A stretch of 64,000 nt of DNA from Pseudolabrys sp. (GCA_019689975.1 JADGGK010000003.1:44501-108500); one strand, 5' to 3'. Counted from the first letter of the stretch, positions 9,922-19,474 are shown. The notes: generated by a model from the letters alone, not told the origin. Program-made: numbers and translations.

Positions 9922-10711
9922 TCTGGTTTCTTTGCGGGCGTCGCTCGAGTCGTTGATGCGGGAAGCAGGCCAACTTGCGCGCGCGACCGCGCGCAGACCG
10001 TTCCGGCGCTGGACCAAGGGAGCGGACCGGTCGCCGGTGAGCGAAGGAGATATCGCGGTCAACGAGTTTCTGCGTGAGCGATTGTCCCGGCTGGTGCCGC
10101 AGGCCGGCTGGCTGTCGGAAGAGACGGCCGACGTTCCAGGCGCACGCCACGAATCGTTGATCTGGATCGTCGACCCCATCGACGGCACGCGCGCCTATAT
10201 CGCCGGGGCGGAGGATTGGACCATTTCGGTCGCGCTGGTGGAGAAGCGGCGGCCGGTGCTCGCCGCGCTTTATGCACCCGCGACCGACGAGATGTTTTCG
10301 GCCGCGCGCGGACAAGGCGCGACATTGAACGATGTCCGCATTCGGGCCCATGATGACGCAACGCTCGTCGGCGCGCGGCTGGCAGGACCGCGACGGACCC
10401 TCGATCGCATGGCCGCGCGCGAGCCGGAGATCGTCCCCATACCCAAAATTCACTCGCTGGCGCTGCGGCTTGCCCGCGTCGCCCAGGGAGAATTGGATGC
10501 CGCTTTTGCCGGCGGCGGCGCCCATGACTGGGACCTTGCGGCCGCCGATCTGTTGTTGCATGAAGCCGGCGGCGTCCTCACCGACGTGACCGGCTCGCCG
10601 TTGAACTACACCAATGGCCGTGTGGAGCACGACGCGTTGATCGCCGCCGGACCGGCACGTCACCGGACTTTGCTCGCGCTCATGCACGGCCGGCTGTCGG
10701 AGTTCGTCTAG
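9908..10711 (+). CDS. Inositol monophosphatase-family phosphatase, CysQ-like
   Basis: 267 aa. It carries the three metal-site motifs of the family: EE at residues 71-72, DPIDGT at 89-94 and WDLAAAD at 208-214. Members remove phosphate from 3'-phosphoadenosine 5'-phosphate (CysQ) or from inositol phosphates; the EE-TAD spacing and short loops look CysQ-like, but the substrate cannot be fixed from sequence. The TTG at 9908 overlaps the end of pmbA; an ATG at 9956 would remove 16 residues. The protein is soluble and probably cytoplasmic. Confidence 0.87.
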   Translation: MPADDLVSLRASLESLMREAGQLARATARRPFRRWTKGADRSPVSEGDIAVNEFLRERLSRLVPQAGWLSEETADVPGARHESLIWIVDPIDGTRAYIAGAEDWTISVALVEKRRPVLAALYAPATDEMFSAARGQGATLNDVRIRAHDDATLVGARLAGPRRTLDRMAAREPEIVPIPKIHSLALRLARVAQGELDAAFAGGGAHDWDLAAADLLLHEAGGVLTDVTGSPLNYTNGRVEHDALIAAGPARHRTLLALMHGRLSEFV

Positions 10712-10775
10712 ACGCGCGCCACTTCGGAATTTACGATGAGATGTCGTTCGTGCTAGAGCGGATTCCGGCGCAATT

Positions 10776-10871
10776 GACCCGTCATTGCGGGCGCAGCGAA
10801 GCGATCCAGAATTGACTTTGCCGATCCTGGGCTGCTTCCTCGCCCTGCTGGGCTCTTGGCAGTGACGGGTC
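10776..10871. repeat. Imperfect palindromic interspersed repeat
   Basis: GACCCGTCA at 10776-10784 is the exact reverse complement of TGACGGGTC at 10863-10871. The inner part (left arm CGGGCGCAGCGAAGCGATCCAG, shown here as two pieces, CGGGCGCAGCG and AAGCGATCCAG) matches the right arm (CTGGGCTGCTTCCTCGCCC) imperfectly. The CGTCATTGCGGGCGCAGCGAAGC core is of the kind scattered through Bradyrhizobium-type genomes. It fills most of the gap between the CysQ-like gene and the DUF4170 gene. Confidence 0.6.
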
Positions 10872-10941
10872 CGATTGGATCCCATCGGAACCTGCTCCAG
10901 CCGCTACGCCTTGCCGGAATATCGGGAATTCCGCGGGTGCC

Positions 10942-11205
10942 ATGACCTCTCGAGACATGTCGCAACCAGGCAAACAGCTCCTTCATCTCGTTTTCGGCGG
11001 CGAATTGACCGAGCTCGGCGGCACCGAATTCCGCGACCTCGGCAAGCTCGATATTGTGGGTATCTTTCCCAACTATGCGAGCGCCTACGCGGCCTGGAGA
11101 GCCAAGGCGCAGCAGACCGTGGACAATGCCCATATGCGCTATTTCATCGTCCATCTGCACCGGTTGCTCGACCCGCAGGGGTCGGTAAAGCCTGCGAACG
11201 GTTAG
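10942..11205 (+). CDS. DUF4170 small protein
   Basis: 87 aa, with the family's dense conserved stretch covering almost the whole protein: LLHLVFGGELTELGG, FRDLGKLDIVGIFPNYASAYAAW, and AQQTVDNAHMRYFIVHLHRLLDP. It is cytoplasmic, with no signal or membrane segment. The ATG at 10957 is an alternative start. It sits 7 bp before the DUF374 acyltransferase and the lipid A genes, so it is probably the first gene of that operon. This placement in Hyphomicrobiales suggests a link with lipid A or Kdo addition, but its biochemical role is unknown. Confidence 0.85.
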   Translation: MTSRDMSQPGKQLLHLVFGGELTELGGTEFRDLGKLDIVGIFPNYASAYAAWRAKAQQTVDNAHMRYFIVHLHRLLDPQGSVKPANG

Positions 11206-11212
11206 CAAGCCG

Positions 11213-11920
11213 ATGTCGCTGCTCAAGCGCCTTGCCGTTTCGTCCGCATTTCAAGAGGCCGTTGCATGGGCGGGTGCATGGTATCTCCGCTTCGCCTGGG
11301 CGACGTCGCGGCCCGTGGTCGAGCCTGCCGACATTTACGACACGGTCGACCTGCCGGTAATTCTGACGGTCTGGCACGGCCAGCACTTCTTGCTGCCGTT
11401 CCTCAATCGCGGCAAGGTACGCCACCGCGCCAAGGTCCTGATTTCGCGTCACCGCGACGGCGAGATCAATGCCCGGATTGCGGCCCGCCTCGGCGTAACC
11501 GCGATCCGCGGCTCCGGCGCGCACAATGGAGAATTCAACCGCAAGGGCGGCGCCGCCGCTTTCGCCGAAATGCTCACTGCGCTGGGCGAGGGCTATAACA
11601 TTGCAATCACGGCCGATGTGCCGAAGATCGCGCGCGTTGCGGGCATGGGCGTCGTCAAACTCGCGCAATATTCCGGGCGTCCGATCTACCCCATCGCATT
11701 GGCCTCAAGCCGGCGAATCGTGCTCGACAACTGGGATCGTTCCGCGGTCAATCTTCCCTTCAGCCGCATGGGTCTCGTGGCCGGGAACCCGATTTATGTG
11801 CCGCGGGAAGCCAACGACGCGACCTTGGAGTCCGCGCGACAAAAAGTCGAGAACGAACTCAATCGCGTGACCGCGCGCGCCTATGACATTGCCGACCGCG
11901 GAAAGGTCCGCTCGCCGTGA
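11213..11920 (+). CDS. DUF374 lysophospholipid acyltransferase-family protein
   Basis: 235 aa. A short hydrophobic N-terminus is followed by the acyltransferase-like core: VWHGQHFLLPF, then the SRHRDGEINARIA motif that stands in for the HxxxxD active site. RGSGAHNGEFNRKGG and ADVPKIARVAGMGVVKLA come next, corresponding to the substrate pocket and the proline-rich motif. DUF374 proteins are membrane-associated and often next to waaA in alphaproteobacteria; an acylation step on lipid A or its precursor is plausible but unproven. The stop overlaps the GTG start of waaA (GTGA). Confidence 0.85.
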   Translation: MSLLKRLAVSSAFQEAVAWAGAWYLRFAWATSRPVVEPADIYDTVDLPVILTVWHGQHFLLPFLNRGKVRHRAKVLISRHRDGEINARIAARLGVTAIRGSGAHNGEFNRKGGAAAFAEMLTALGEGYNIAITADVPKIARVAGMGVVKLAQYSGRPIYPIALASSRRIVLDNWDRSAVNLPFSRMGLVAGNPIYVPREANDATLESARQKVENELNRVTARAYDIADRGKVRSP

Positions 11921-13215
11921 GCGATCGTCTGCCGGGATCCCTGCGCGCCTATCGCCTGCTCTCGATTGCGGCGCGACCCCTGGCGCCGCTTCTGCTCGAT
12001 GCGCGTCGTCGGCGTGGCAAGGAACTGGGAACCCGTCTGATGGAAAGACGCGGCCGCGCGGGCTGCCACCGGCCCGATGGGGCGTTGGTCTGGCTTCATG
12101 CGGCAAGCGTCGGCGAGCTCGCGAGCGTCCTGCCGCTTGTCGAACGCATTGCCGGATCGGAGGTCAATGTGTTGGTGACGACCGGCACCGTCACTTCGAG
12201 CGAGCTTGCCGGCCAGCGGCTGCCCGCGCACGTCGTTCACCAGTTCGTTCCCGTTGATGTGCCCCGCTATGTTCGTCGATTTCTCGATCATTGGCGACCC
12301 GATCTTGCCCTTTTCGTCGAGTCCGACCTTTGGCCGAATCGTCTCATCGAGGCGTCGCGGCGGCGCGTCCCGATTATCATCGTCAACGCGCGACTGTCGG
12401 AAGCGTCATTCCGGCGCTGGCGTCTGCTGCCCGGGGCCATCGCCAATCTGCTGCATCGCGTCGATCTGTGCCTCGCCCGGACCCATGGCGACGCGGAACG
12501 GTTTGCGGCGCTCGGTGCGCCGCGCATCGTCACGGCGGGCGATCTCAAGCTTGATGTCCCGCCGCCGCCGTGCGACGGCGCGAAGCTCGCGGCGCTGCAT
12601 GCGGCGATCGGTACGCGGCCGGTGATTGCCGCGGCCTCGACACATGAAGGCGAGGAACACGCGATGACCGAAGCGCATCTTCGCCTCAAAGCCCGGTTCC
12701 CCAAGCTGTTGACCTTGATCGTGCCGCGGCACCCGGAACGCGGCTCCTCGGTCGCAGACCTGGCGTTCCGAAAGGGACTCGTCGCCTGTGTGCGCTCGCG
12801 CGGCCAACTGCCGACGCCGAAGACCGAAATCTATGTCGTGGATACGGTGGGCGAGCTTGGGCTGATCTATCGTCTGGCGCCGATCGTGTTCGTGGGCGGC
12901 TCGCTGGCACGGCATGGCGGGCAGAATCCGATCGAACCGGCGAAACTGGGAGCGGCCATCGTGCACGGGCCGAACGTCTGGAATTTTGCCGAGATTTATG
13001 CCGCTCTCGACAGGGCGCGCGGCGCCGAGCGCGTCGACGATACGGACCGTCTCGTCGCCGAACTGGGCGCGCTGATGGCGGATCCGGCCCTGCGCCAGGA
13101 GCGCGCGGATCAGGCGCGTGCCACCGTCGCAGGCCTCGGCGGCGCGCTCGAGCGCACATTGCAGGAGATTGAGCCCTATCTCCTGCAATTGCGTTTGGTC
13201 AACCATCATGCATGA
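11917..13215 (+). CDS. waaA: 3-deoxy-D-manno-octulosonic acid (Kdo) transferase
   Basis: 432 aa, the usual WaaA (KdtA) length. It transfers Kdo from CMP-Kdo to the tetraacyl lipid A precursor at the inner face of the inner membrane. Signatures are WLHAASVGELASVLPL near residues 51-66, containing the family's catalytic glutamate, and LFVESDLWPNRL. In the C-terminal nucleotide-binding half are FVGGSLARHGGQNPIEPA and GPNVWNFAEIY. The GTG start at 11917 overlaps the upstream stop, and the end overlaps lpxK by 8 bp, so the four genes from 10942 look like one transcript. Confidence 0.96.
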   Translation: MSDRLPGSLRAYRLLSIAARPLAPLLLDARRRRGKELGTRLMERRGRAGCHRPDGALVWLHAASVGELASVLPLVERIAGSEVNVLVTTGTVTSSELAGQRLPAHVVHQFVPVDVPRYVRRFLDHWRPDLALFVESDLWPNRLIEASRRRVPIIIVNARLSEASFRRWRLLPGAIANLLHRVDLCLARTHGDAERFAALGAPRIVTAGDLKLDVPPPPCDGAKLAALHAAIGTRPVIAAASTHEGEEHAMTEAHLRLKARFPKLLTLIVPRHPERGSSVADLAFRKGLVACVRSRGQLPTPKTEIYVVDTVGELGLIYRLAPIVFVGGSLARHGGQNPIEPAKLGAAIVHGPNVWNFAEIYAALDRARGAERVDDTDRLVAELGALMADPALRQERADQARATVAGLGGALERTLQEIEPYLLQLRLVNHHA

Positions 13216-14203
13216 GCCGTCATTTTGGTGGCGCGGCGCGGGTCTCGCTGCCGCGCTGCTGACCCCCGTGGCGGCCTGCTACGGTACCGTCGTCGAACAT
13301 GCCATGGCGCGAAAGGGCCGACGCGCGCCCGTTCCCGTCATTTGCGTAGGAAATTTCACGCTCGGCGGCGCGGGCAAGACGCCGACGACCGTGGCAATCG
13401 CGCGCATGCTGCAGGCGGAGGGTATGACGGTCTGCGCGTTGACCCGCGGTTACGGCGGCCGAACCGTCGGACCGCATCGGGTCGATGCCGGTGCCGATCA
13501 TGCACGACTTGTCGGCGACGAGGCGCTGCTGTTGGCCGAGATCGCGCCGACGATCGTCGCGCGCGACCGCGCCGCCGGCGCAGCGCTCGCCGCGGCGCAG
13601 GGAGCCGACGTCATCGTCATGGATGACGGCCTGCAGAACCCGTCGCTGGTCAAAAATTTCACCCTTGCCGTCGTCGACGGTCGGCGCGGCATCGGCAACG
13701 GCCGGGTCTTTCCGGCGGGGCCTTTGCGGGCACCGCTCGAGGCGCAGCTGGCCGTGACCGATGCGCTGCTCCTGGTCGGCGATGGAGAGACGCCGCATCC
13801 CATCGCCTCGCGTGCGTCCCGTCTTCCCGTCTATCGCGGACGTCTGGTTCCCGACCCTTCGGCGCTGCGAGAGCTCGAAGGCCGCCGCGTGTTGGCGTTT
13901 GCCGGCATCGGCGACCCTGGAAAGTTTTTTGCCACCGCACGGGCTGCCGGTCTTGCGGTCGTGCGGTGCAAAGCCTTCCCCGATCATCACCGTTTCACCG
14001 CCGAGGAAGCCATGGATCTCCTCGCGCAGGCCGAACGCGAGCAGCTCACGCTCGTGACCACCGAGAAGGACCACGCGCGCATGCGCGGCGAGCCGCCCCT
14101 GGCGGAGCTTGCGGCGCGCGCACGCCCCCTGCCGGTGACGATGGAGATCGTTCAAAAGAACGATCTGCGGCAGCGGGTGCTGAGCGTGCTCGATCGCGTC
14201 TGA
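13208..14203 (+). CDS. lpxK: Tetraacyldisaccharide 4'-kinase (lipid A 4'-kinase)
   Basis: 331 aa. It phosphorylates the 4' position of the lipid A disaccharide using ATP, at the membrane. The N-terminal hydrophobic helix (about 9-28) is the membrane anchor. The Walker A motif is in VGNFTLGGAGKTPT (GGAGKT at 53-58), followed by LTRGYGGR, DDGLQNPSL, and TEKDHARM near the C-terminus. The ATG at 13208 is chosen because it overlaps the waaA stop and places the anchor at the N-terminus; the frame is open 30 codons further upstream. It is the last gene of the lipid A operon; the next gene is convergent. Confidence 0.96.
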   Translation: MHEPSFWWRGAGLAAALLTPVAACYGTVVEHAMARKGRRAPVPVICVGNFTLGGAGKTPTTVAIARMLQAEGMTVCALTRGYGGRTVGPHRVDAGADHARLVGDEALLLAEIAPTIVARDRAAGAALAAAQGADVIVMDDGLQNPSLVKNFTLAVVDGRRGIGNGRVFPAGPLRAPLEAQLAVTDALLLVGDGETPHPIASRASRLPVYRGRLVPDPSALRELEGRRVLAFAGIGDPGKFFATARAAGLAVVRCKAFPDHHRFTAEEAMDLLAQAEREQLTLVTTEKDHARMRGEPPLAELAARARPLPVTMEIVQKNDLRQRVLSVLDRV

Positions 14204-14207
14204 AGGC

Positions 14208-14432
14208 TCAGCGACGATAGGCTGCGCGATGCCGTTGCAGCACCGCCTCCGGCGAGGCATAGGCCTCCTGCAAGTCAACGCTCCAGTATTTGAGTTCTTC
14301 GAGCGGGATGGCCTGGCCCGTGACCGCACAGCGGACGAAGGCGCCTGGCCTGACGACGCGGAAGTCGCCGTCCAGATAACGGATTTCGGCCTCGCCGTTC
14401 ATCGGCGCGGGGCGGTCGGAGCGGTTCAGCAC
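14208..14432 (-). CDS. DUF2093 small protein
   Basis: 74 aa. It shows the short conserved pattern AEIRYLDGDFRVVRPGAFVRCAVTGQ..IPLEELKYWSVDLQEAY typical of DUF2093, a family found downstream of xseA in Hyphomicrobiales. It could be a small barrel, judging from its alternating hydrophobic strands. It ends only 4 bp from the convergent lpxK and lies 105 bp downstream of xseA on the same strand, so it may share the xseA transcript. Function unknown. Confidence 0.85.
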   Translation of the reverse strand: MLNRSDRPAPMNGEAEIRYLDGDFRVVRPGAFVRCAVTGQAIPLEELKYWSVDLQEAYASPEAVLQRHRAAYRR

Positions 14433-14537
14433 AGCGAAACTTCCCTTGGCGGGTCGCCGGGAAACATGAAGATAGTCGCTTGTCGGCGTCCGCGAAACCC
14501 CTAAGGCCGGTCCGAGCGAGCGATCGCGCGTGCGGGC

Positions 14538-15968
14538 TCAGAGCAAGCGCCCCTGGCCGCTCGCACCGCCGCCGCCGCGCCCGCGCGGCTTTGGGCGCAT
14601 CGGCGCGGATACCGCCGAAGGCGAGCCTTCGGCGACGGCCGCCACCCGACCGTCGGCAAATTCGATGGCAAGACGCATGCCGGGGAGTACGCTCGCTGCC
14701 GCGCGCAACGGGTGTCCCGTCTCGTCGCGCACCAGCGCAAAACCTCGCCTGAGCACCTCGCGATACGAGAAGGCGACCAGCAATTGGCCGGCCGCCGTCA
14801 GCCGTTGCACGCGGCGCTCATGTGCGACGGCAACAGCGCGGCGGCGGCGTCCGTCCAGGGCTGCCAGCCTTTCGGCGCCACGTATCAAGCGATGCCGCAG
14901 GAGCCGGGGAGACAGTCGTGCCGCAACGCGGGCCAGCTGCGCGCGATGCAGCTGCGCGTTGGCCGCGAGCGCACGCGGCAGTCGCTCGACAAGCGCATCG
15001 AAGTGCTGGCGCGGCGCCGCGACAATGTCTTTCGGCAGGCCACGCGCCAGAAGCACGAGTTCCTTGCGCCGCTGCGCGAGGCCGCGCTGCCAGGCTGCAA
15101 TCTGCCGCGCGCCGAGCGCCACGAGCCGGGCCATGAGGTCGCTGCGCACGGGAACGGCCAGTTCCGCGGCGGCGGTCGGCGTCGGCGCGCGCTTGTCGGC
15201 GGCGAAATCGATCAAGGTCACGTCGGTCTCGTGCCCCACCGCCGAAATGAGCGGGATCTCGCTCGCCGCCGCCGCGCGCACGACGATCTCTTCGTTGAAT
15301 GACCAAAGGTCCTCCAGCGAGCCGCCGCCACGCGCGACGATGATCAGATCGGGCCGCGGCACGGGTCCGCGTTCGGGCAATTCGTTGAATCCCTCAATGG
15401 CCGCGGCGACTTCGGCGGCGGAGGTCTCGCCTTGGACGCGTACCGGCCAAACCAGCACGCGGCGCGGGAATCGCGCTTCCAGACGATGCAGGATATCGCG
15501 GATGACCGCGCCCGTGGGCGAAGTGACGACGCCGATCACGCGCGGCAGAAACGGCAGGTCGCGTTTGCGCGCTTCGTCGAACAGCCCCTCGGAGGCGAGC
15601 TTCTTCTTGCGTTCCTCGAGGAGCTTCATCAGCGCGCCGACGCCCGCCGGGGCCAGCGTATCGATAATGATCTGATAGGTGGAACGTCCTGGATAGGTCG
15701 TCAGGCGGCCGGTGACGACGACTTCGAGCCCCTCCTCCGGCTTCACGCGCATGCGGCCGTAGGCGCCCTTCCAGATGACGGCTTCGAGACGCGCGTTCTC
15801 GTCCTTGAGCGCAAAATAGACATGTCCCGAGGAATGCGGCCCCTTGAATCCCGATACCTCTCCGCGGACGCGTACATAGGCGTAGGCATCCTCGACCGTT
15901 CGCTTCAGCGCGGCGGAAAGCTCGGAAACGGTCCATTCCACAAGATTGTTGAGAGCCGGGTCGGTCAT
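14538..15968 (-). CDS. xseA: Exodeoxyribonuclease VII large subunit
   Basis: 476 aa. The enzyme degrades single-stranded DNA from both ends with the small subunit XseB, which is not in this window. The N-terminal OB-fold reads [23 protein letters not shown]. The catalytic domain has [43 protein letters not shown] and [28 protein letters not shown]. It continues into the long arginine/alanine-rich coiled coil (about 290-400) that binds XseB, and ends in a glycine/arginine-rich tail. It is divergent from purD with 103 bp between the starts. Confidence 0.96.
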   Translation of the reverse strand: MTDPALNNLVEWTVSELSAALKRTVEDAYAYVRVRGEVSGFKGPHSSGHVYFALKDENARLEAVIWKGAYGRMRVKPEEGLEVVVTGRLTTYPGRSTYQIIIDTLAPAGVGALMKLLEERKKKLASEGLFDEARKRDLPFLPRVIGVVTSPTGAVIRDILHRLEARFPRRVLVWPVRVQGETSAAEVAAAIEGFNELPERGPVPRPDLIIVARGGGSLEDLWSFNEEIVVRAAAASEIPLISAVGHETDVTLIDFAADKRAPTPTAAAELAVPVRSDLMARLVALGARQIAAWQRGLAQRRKELVLLARGLPKDIVAAPRQHFDALVERLPRALAANAQLHRAQLARVAARLSPRLLRHRLIRGAERLAALDGRRRRAVAVAHERRVQRLTAAGQLLVAFSYREVLRRGFALVRDETGHPLRAAASVLPGMRLAIEFADGRVAAVAEGSPSAVSAPMRPKPRGRGGGGASGQGRLL

Positions 15969-16071
15969 CAGGGTCGCGTCGGGCGAAGATCTTGCGATAG
16001 GTCGTAAAAACCTGTTTCAGACGGTTACGTGTCCCGGTCAAGCCGGGGTGTCAGGGGAAACGAGGGCCGGC

Positions 16072-17346
16072 ATGAACATTCTTATCCTTGGTTCCGGGGG
16101 GCGTGAGCATGCGCTGGCCTGGAAGATCGCGGCAAGCCCGCTCGCAACCAAGGTTTATTGCGCGCCGGGTAATGCCGGGATCGCGCGCGAGGCGGAATGC
16201 GTCGCGCTCGACCTCACGGACCACGGTTCGATCGTCGCTTTTGCCAAGGCGAAGCGAGTCGATTTCGTCGTCGTGGGGCCGGAAGCGCCGCTCTGCGCCG
16301 GGATCGTCGATGATCTGGAAGCGGCAGGCATCAAATCCTTCGGGCCGACCAAATGGGCGGCGCGTCTCGAGGGCTCGAAGGGCTTCGCCAAGGACCTCTG
16401 CAAAGCGCACAACATTCCGACTGCCCCCTATCGGCGCTTCAAGCGGGCCCAGGAAGCGAAGGCCTATGTTGCCGCGAAAGGCGCACCGATCGTGGTCAAG
16501 GCGGACGGACTTGCCGGCGGCAAAGGCGTCGTGGTTGCCGCATCGGTCGCGGAAGCGCAAACGGCGATCGACGCGATGTTCGGCGGTCGCTTGGGCGCGC
16601 CGGCCTGGGAGGTCGTGGTGGAGGATTTTCTTTCCGGCGAGGAAGCCTCCTTTTTCGCGCTTTGCGACGGTGAAACCGTGCTTCCGCTCGCCTCGGCACA
16701 GGACCACAAGCGCGTCGGCGACGGCGACACCGGACCCAATACCGGCGGCATGGGCGCCTACTCGCCGGCGCCGATCATGACCCCGGCAATGGAAGCACGC
16801 GTCATGGATGAGATCGTGCGGCCGACAGTGCGCGCGCTTGCACGCATGGGCGCCCCCTACAGGGGTGTGCTGTTTGCAGGATTGATGATCACCGATCAAG
16901 GCCCGCAGCTCGTCGAGTACAATGTTCGCTTCGGCGACCCGGAATGCCAGGTGCTGATGTTGCGATTGAAATCCGACTTGCTGCCAGCGCTGCTCGCGGC
17001 TCGCGACGGCCAGCTGAAGAACTTCGACTTGCGTTGGACGGAAGAGGCGGCCCTGACGGTGGTGATGGCCGCGAAAGGCTATCCCGGCACGTATGAAAAA
17101 GGCGCAGCCATCGGCGGCCTCGAAGCCGCCGCGCAGGTGGAGGGTGTCGAGATTTTCCACGCCGGCACCAAGGCCGACGGCGATCGCGTGCTCGCGCATG
17201 GCGGACGCGTGCTCAACATCTGCGCGACAGGCAAAACCGTGCGGGAAGCACAGGCGCGCGCCTATCAGGCAGTCGATCGTATTCAATGGCCGGGCGGATT
17301 CTGCCGCCGCGACATCGGCTGGCGCGCAATTGCACGGGAGCAATGA
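16072..17346 (+). CDS. purD: Phosphoribosylamine-glycine ligase (GAR synthetase)
   Basis: 424 aa, full length. It makes glycinamide ribonucleotide from phosphoribosylamine, glycine and ATP in purine synthesis. The protein starts [18 protein letters not shown], a Rossmann-like N-domain. The ATP-grasp core follows, with [65 protein letters not shown] and [11 protein letters not shown]. The ATG at 16072 is chosen over upstream in-frame codons because it is the standard family start. The following gap of 99 bp leads to an unrelated cupin gene. Confidence 0.97.
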   Translation: MNILILGSGGREHALAWKIAASPLATKVYCAPGNAGIAREAECVALDLTDHGSIVAFAKAKRVDFVVVGPEAPLCAGIVDDLEAAGIKSFGPTKWAARLEGSKGFAKDLCKAHNIPTAPYRRFKRAQEAKAYVAAKGAPIVVKADGLAGGKGVVVAASVAEAQTAIDAMFGGRLGAPAWEVVVEDFLSGEEASFFALCDGETVLPLASAQDHKRVGDGDTGPNTGGMGAYSPAPIMTPAMEARVMDEIVRPTVRALARMGAPYRGVLFAGLMITDQGPQLVEYNVRFGDPECQVLMLRLKSDLLPALLAARDGQLKNFDLRWTEEAALTVVMAAKGYPGTYEKGAAIGGLEAAAQVEGVEIFHAGTKADGDRVLAHGGRVLNICATGKTVREAQARAYQAVDRIQWPGGFCRRDIGWRAIAREQ

Positions 17347-17445
17347 ACGCGATCGCCGACCCCGTCGCGGCTTACGCCAACGCCGCCTTGCGGGACGGCG
17401 ACCCGTAAACCAAAGTAAGATATTCAACCAACGTAGAGATGGCGA

Positions 17446-18108
17446 ATGCATCCGGTGCTGCGACTCTATGAAGACGTGTTGTCGAATGCCGATAATGTCG
17501 AGCTTCGCTTGCCGGCGCTTCCGCGTTTCATCTTCGTGGTTCACGGCGCGGCCACAATTGACGGCAGGCCGTTCGGTTCCGGTGAGGCCTGGCAGGGCGA
17601 ACACGCCGTCGTGCTTAAACCCGGTCCGCAGGGGGTCACCTGCTGGAGATGGGAGTTGACGCGCGGCGACCATGGCAGCACGACGGCCAACGCACCCGGA
17701 ATGACGACGCGCGCGAAGCTCTCCGCCTTCCTCGAGACCTTGCCAAAGGGCGCATTGCTGATGCGCGGCGACAGCGTCGCCTTCCCGCCGGGAGGCTGTG
17801 CCTATGCGCATGTGCACCAGGGGCCAGGCATTCGCTGCCTGATCGAAGGCGGCATCCGCATCGATACGCGCGGGTGCTCGACCTCCTATGGGCCGGGCGG
17901 CGCATGGTATGAGCCAGGTCCGGAGCCGGTCTTCGCCCAAGCCGCGGACGACAGGCCGAGCCGATTTATCCGCGTGATGATTCTGCCGCGCACGCTTCTC
18001 GGTCAAAGCTCCATCCGCTACGTCAACGACGCCGACAAGGCGAAGCCGCGATTGCAGCAATATAAGATTTATGCCGACGCGGCGATTTCCTTCGAGCTGA
18101 AGAAGTGA
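17446..18108 (+). CDS. Cupin-like protein of unknown function
   Basis: 220 aa, cytoplasmic, made of repeated short beta-strands. Two halves look cupin-like: an N-terminal RFIFVVHGAATIDGRPFGSGEAWQGEHAVVLKPG barrel, and a C-terminal AYAHVHQGPGIRCLIEGGIRID segment whose HVH could be metal ligands. The C-terminal 60 residues (SRFIRVMILPRTLLGQSSIRYVNDAD) are also conserved-looking. The stop overlaps the start of the next gene as GTGA, so the pair is translationally coupled. The partner is a kinase-like protein, so a small-molecule modification or degradation pathway is a reasonable guess, but no substrate can be named. Confidence 0.72.
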   Translation: MHPVLRLYEDVLSNADNVELRLPALPRFIFVVHGAATIDGRPFGSGEAWQGEHAVVLKPGPQGVTCWRWELTRGDHGSTTANAPGMTTRAKLSAFLETLPKGALLMRGDSVAFPPGGCAYAHVHQGPGIRCLIEGGIRIDTRGCSTSYGPGGAWYEPGPEPVFAQAADDRPSRFIRVMILPRTLLGQSSIRYVNDADKAKPRLQQYKIYADAAISFELKK

Positions 18109-19196
18109 GCATCGATCGCCAGCAGGCTTTTTCCGGTACCAAAGACGTCGCCGTGTCGCTGAGGTTCGACGCCGGGCGGCTGTCGGACTATCTCGCCGCG
18201 CGCGTGGCAAACTTTGCCGGACCACTGACCGTCAGGCAATTCAAGGGCGGGCAGTCGAATCCGACCTATCTGCTGGAAACGCCGACGCGACGCTACGTGC
18301 TGCGACGTAAACCGCCGGGCAAGCTCTTGCCCTCGGCGCACGCGGTCGACCGCGAATACCGCGTCATGCGCGCGCTTTATGCTCAAGGTTTTCCCGTTGC
18401 CGAACCGATTCTCTATTGTGCCGACGAGAGTGTCGTCGGCACCGCGTTCTATGTCATGAGTTTCGTCGCGGGCCGCGTATTCTGGGAGCCGTGGATGCCA
18501 GGGGCGCGCGCGGAGGAGCGTACCGCCGTCTATGACGCGATGAACGCGACGATCGCACGGCTGCACAGTTACGATCCGGCCGCAATCGGCCTTGCCGACT
18601 TCGGCAAAGGAGAAAACTATGTCGCGCGCCAAGTGGCGCGCTGGTCGACGCAGTATCGTGCCTCCGAGACCGAAGTGATCGAAGAGATGGAGCGACTGAT
18701 CGAGTGGCTGCCGCGCCGCCTCCCGCCTCCGGGCCCGACGCGATTGGTGCACGGAGATTACCGCCTGGATAATCTGATCGTGGCGCAAGACGCGCCGGTG
18801 GTCGCGGCCGTGCTCGACTGGGAACTATCCACGCTCGGCGATCCGCTTGCCGACTTCACTTATCATCTCATGGCCTGGCACATGCCGCGATCGGAAAGCG
18901 CCGCGGGTACGGCAAGCCTTCACGGACACAACCTGAAGGCGCTCGGCATCCCGTCGATGGAGGACTATATCGCGGCCTATGCGGCCCGCACCGGCCTCGA
19001 TCCAAGACCGCATCTTCCCGTCTATCTTGCCTATAATTTCTTTCGCATCGCCGCGATCCTCCAAGGCATCGTCGGACGCGTGCGCGACGGCACGGCGACA
19101 TCGGAATTTGCTCCGACCAAGGCCGAAATGGTGCGACCGCTGGCGCAAAAAGCCTGGGAATTTGCTCTCGAGGCCGACCGCGCCGGGGGGCGGTAA
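18105..19196 (+). CDS. Aminoglycoside-phosphotransferase-fold kinase (ACAD10/11-like)
   Basis: 363 aa. The N-lobe has RQFKGGQSNPTYLLETPTRRYVLRRKPPGKLL, with the conserved lysine in LRRKPPG. The catalytic loop is VHGDYRLDN (residues 215-223) and the metal-binding segment is LDWELSTLGDPLAD (237-250), both intact. This is the subgroup related to the kinase domain of human ACAD10/ACAD11, which in bacteria often sits near acyl-CoA dehydrogenases and phosphorylates hydroxy-acyl substrates; no such dehydrogenase is nearby. The GTG start overlaps the cupin stop. The 278 bp that follow contain no gene I can support. Confidence 0.88.
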   Translation: MSIDRQQAFSGTKDVAVSLRFDAGRLSDYLAARVANFAGPLTVRQFKGGQSNPTYLLETPTRRYVLRRKPPGKLLPSAHAVDREYRVMRALYAQGFPVAEPILYCADESVVGTAFYVMSFVAGRVFWEPWMPGARAEERTAVYDAMNATIARLHSYDPAAIGLADFGKGENYVARQVARWSTQYRASETEVIEEMERLIEWLPRRLPPPGPTRLVHGDYRLDNLIVAQDAPVVAAVLDWELSTLGDPLADFTYHLMAWHMPRSESAAGTASLHGHNLKALGIPSMEDYIAAYAARTGLDPRPHLPVYLAYNFFRIAAILQGIVGRVRDGTATSEFAPTKAEMVRPLAQKAWEFALEADRAGGR

Positions 19197-19474
19197 ACGA
19201 AACCCTGCCAAGACTCAACAAATTTTCGGTTTTCCATGAACCGTTGATGGGGAGTCGGCCGCTACCCTGTCATGCCTGTTTTCCGGCCATGGAGCGGTAT
19301 CCGTGGGTCTTGCGGTCCAGAGCATACGGCCGACATCCGCGACGGCGACCAGATCACGGCCGCCGCAAACCGCGGGCGACCGCGATCGCGACGCAACCGC
19401 GGACGGCACAACTCGGACCCCGCAAACCGGGCCCGGCAAGCTGGTCGATCGCAGGGCCTAGGCAACGCCGGCCA

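Noticed and set aside
17343..17408. 21-codon frame overlapping the purD stop as ATGA
   Set aside because: Too short, no recognisable feature and no clear ribosome site; may be chance.
16051..18225. 724-codon open frame on the minus strand over purD and the cupin gene
   Set aside because: It is antisense to two clear genes and its translation is low-complexity Arg/Ala/Gly with no domain; such frames are expected in GC-rich DNA.
19197..19474. 278-bp gap considered for a structured RNA or small gene
   Set aside because: No tRNA-like fold, known RNA motif or credible frame was found by eye.
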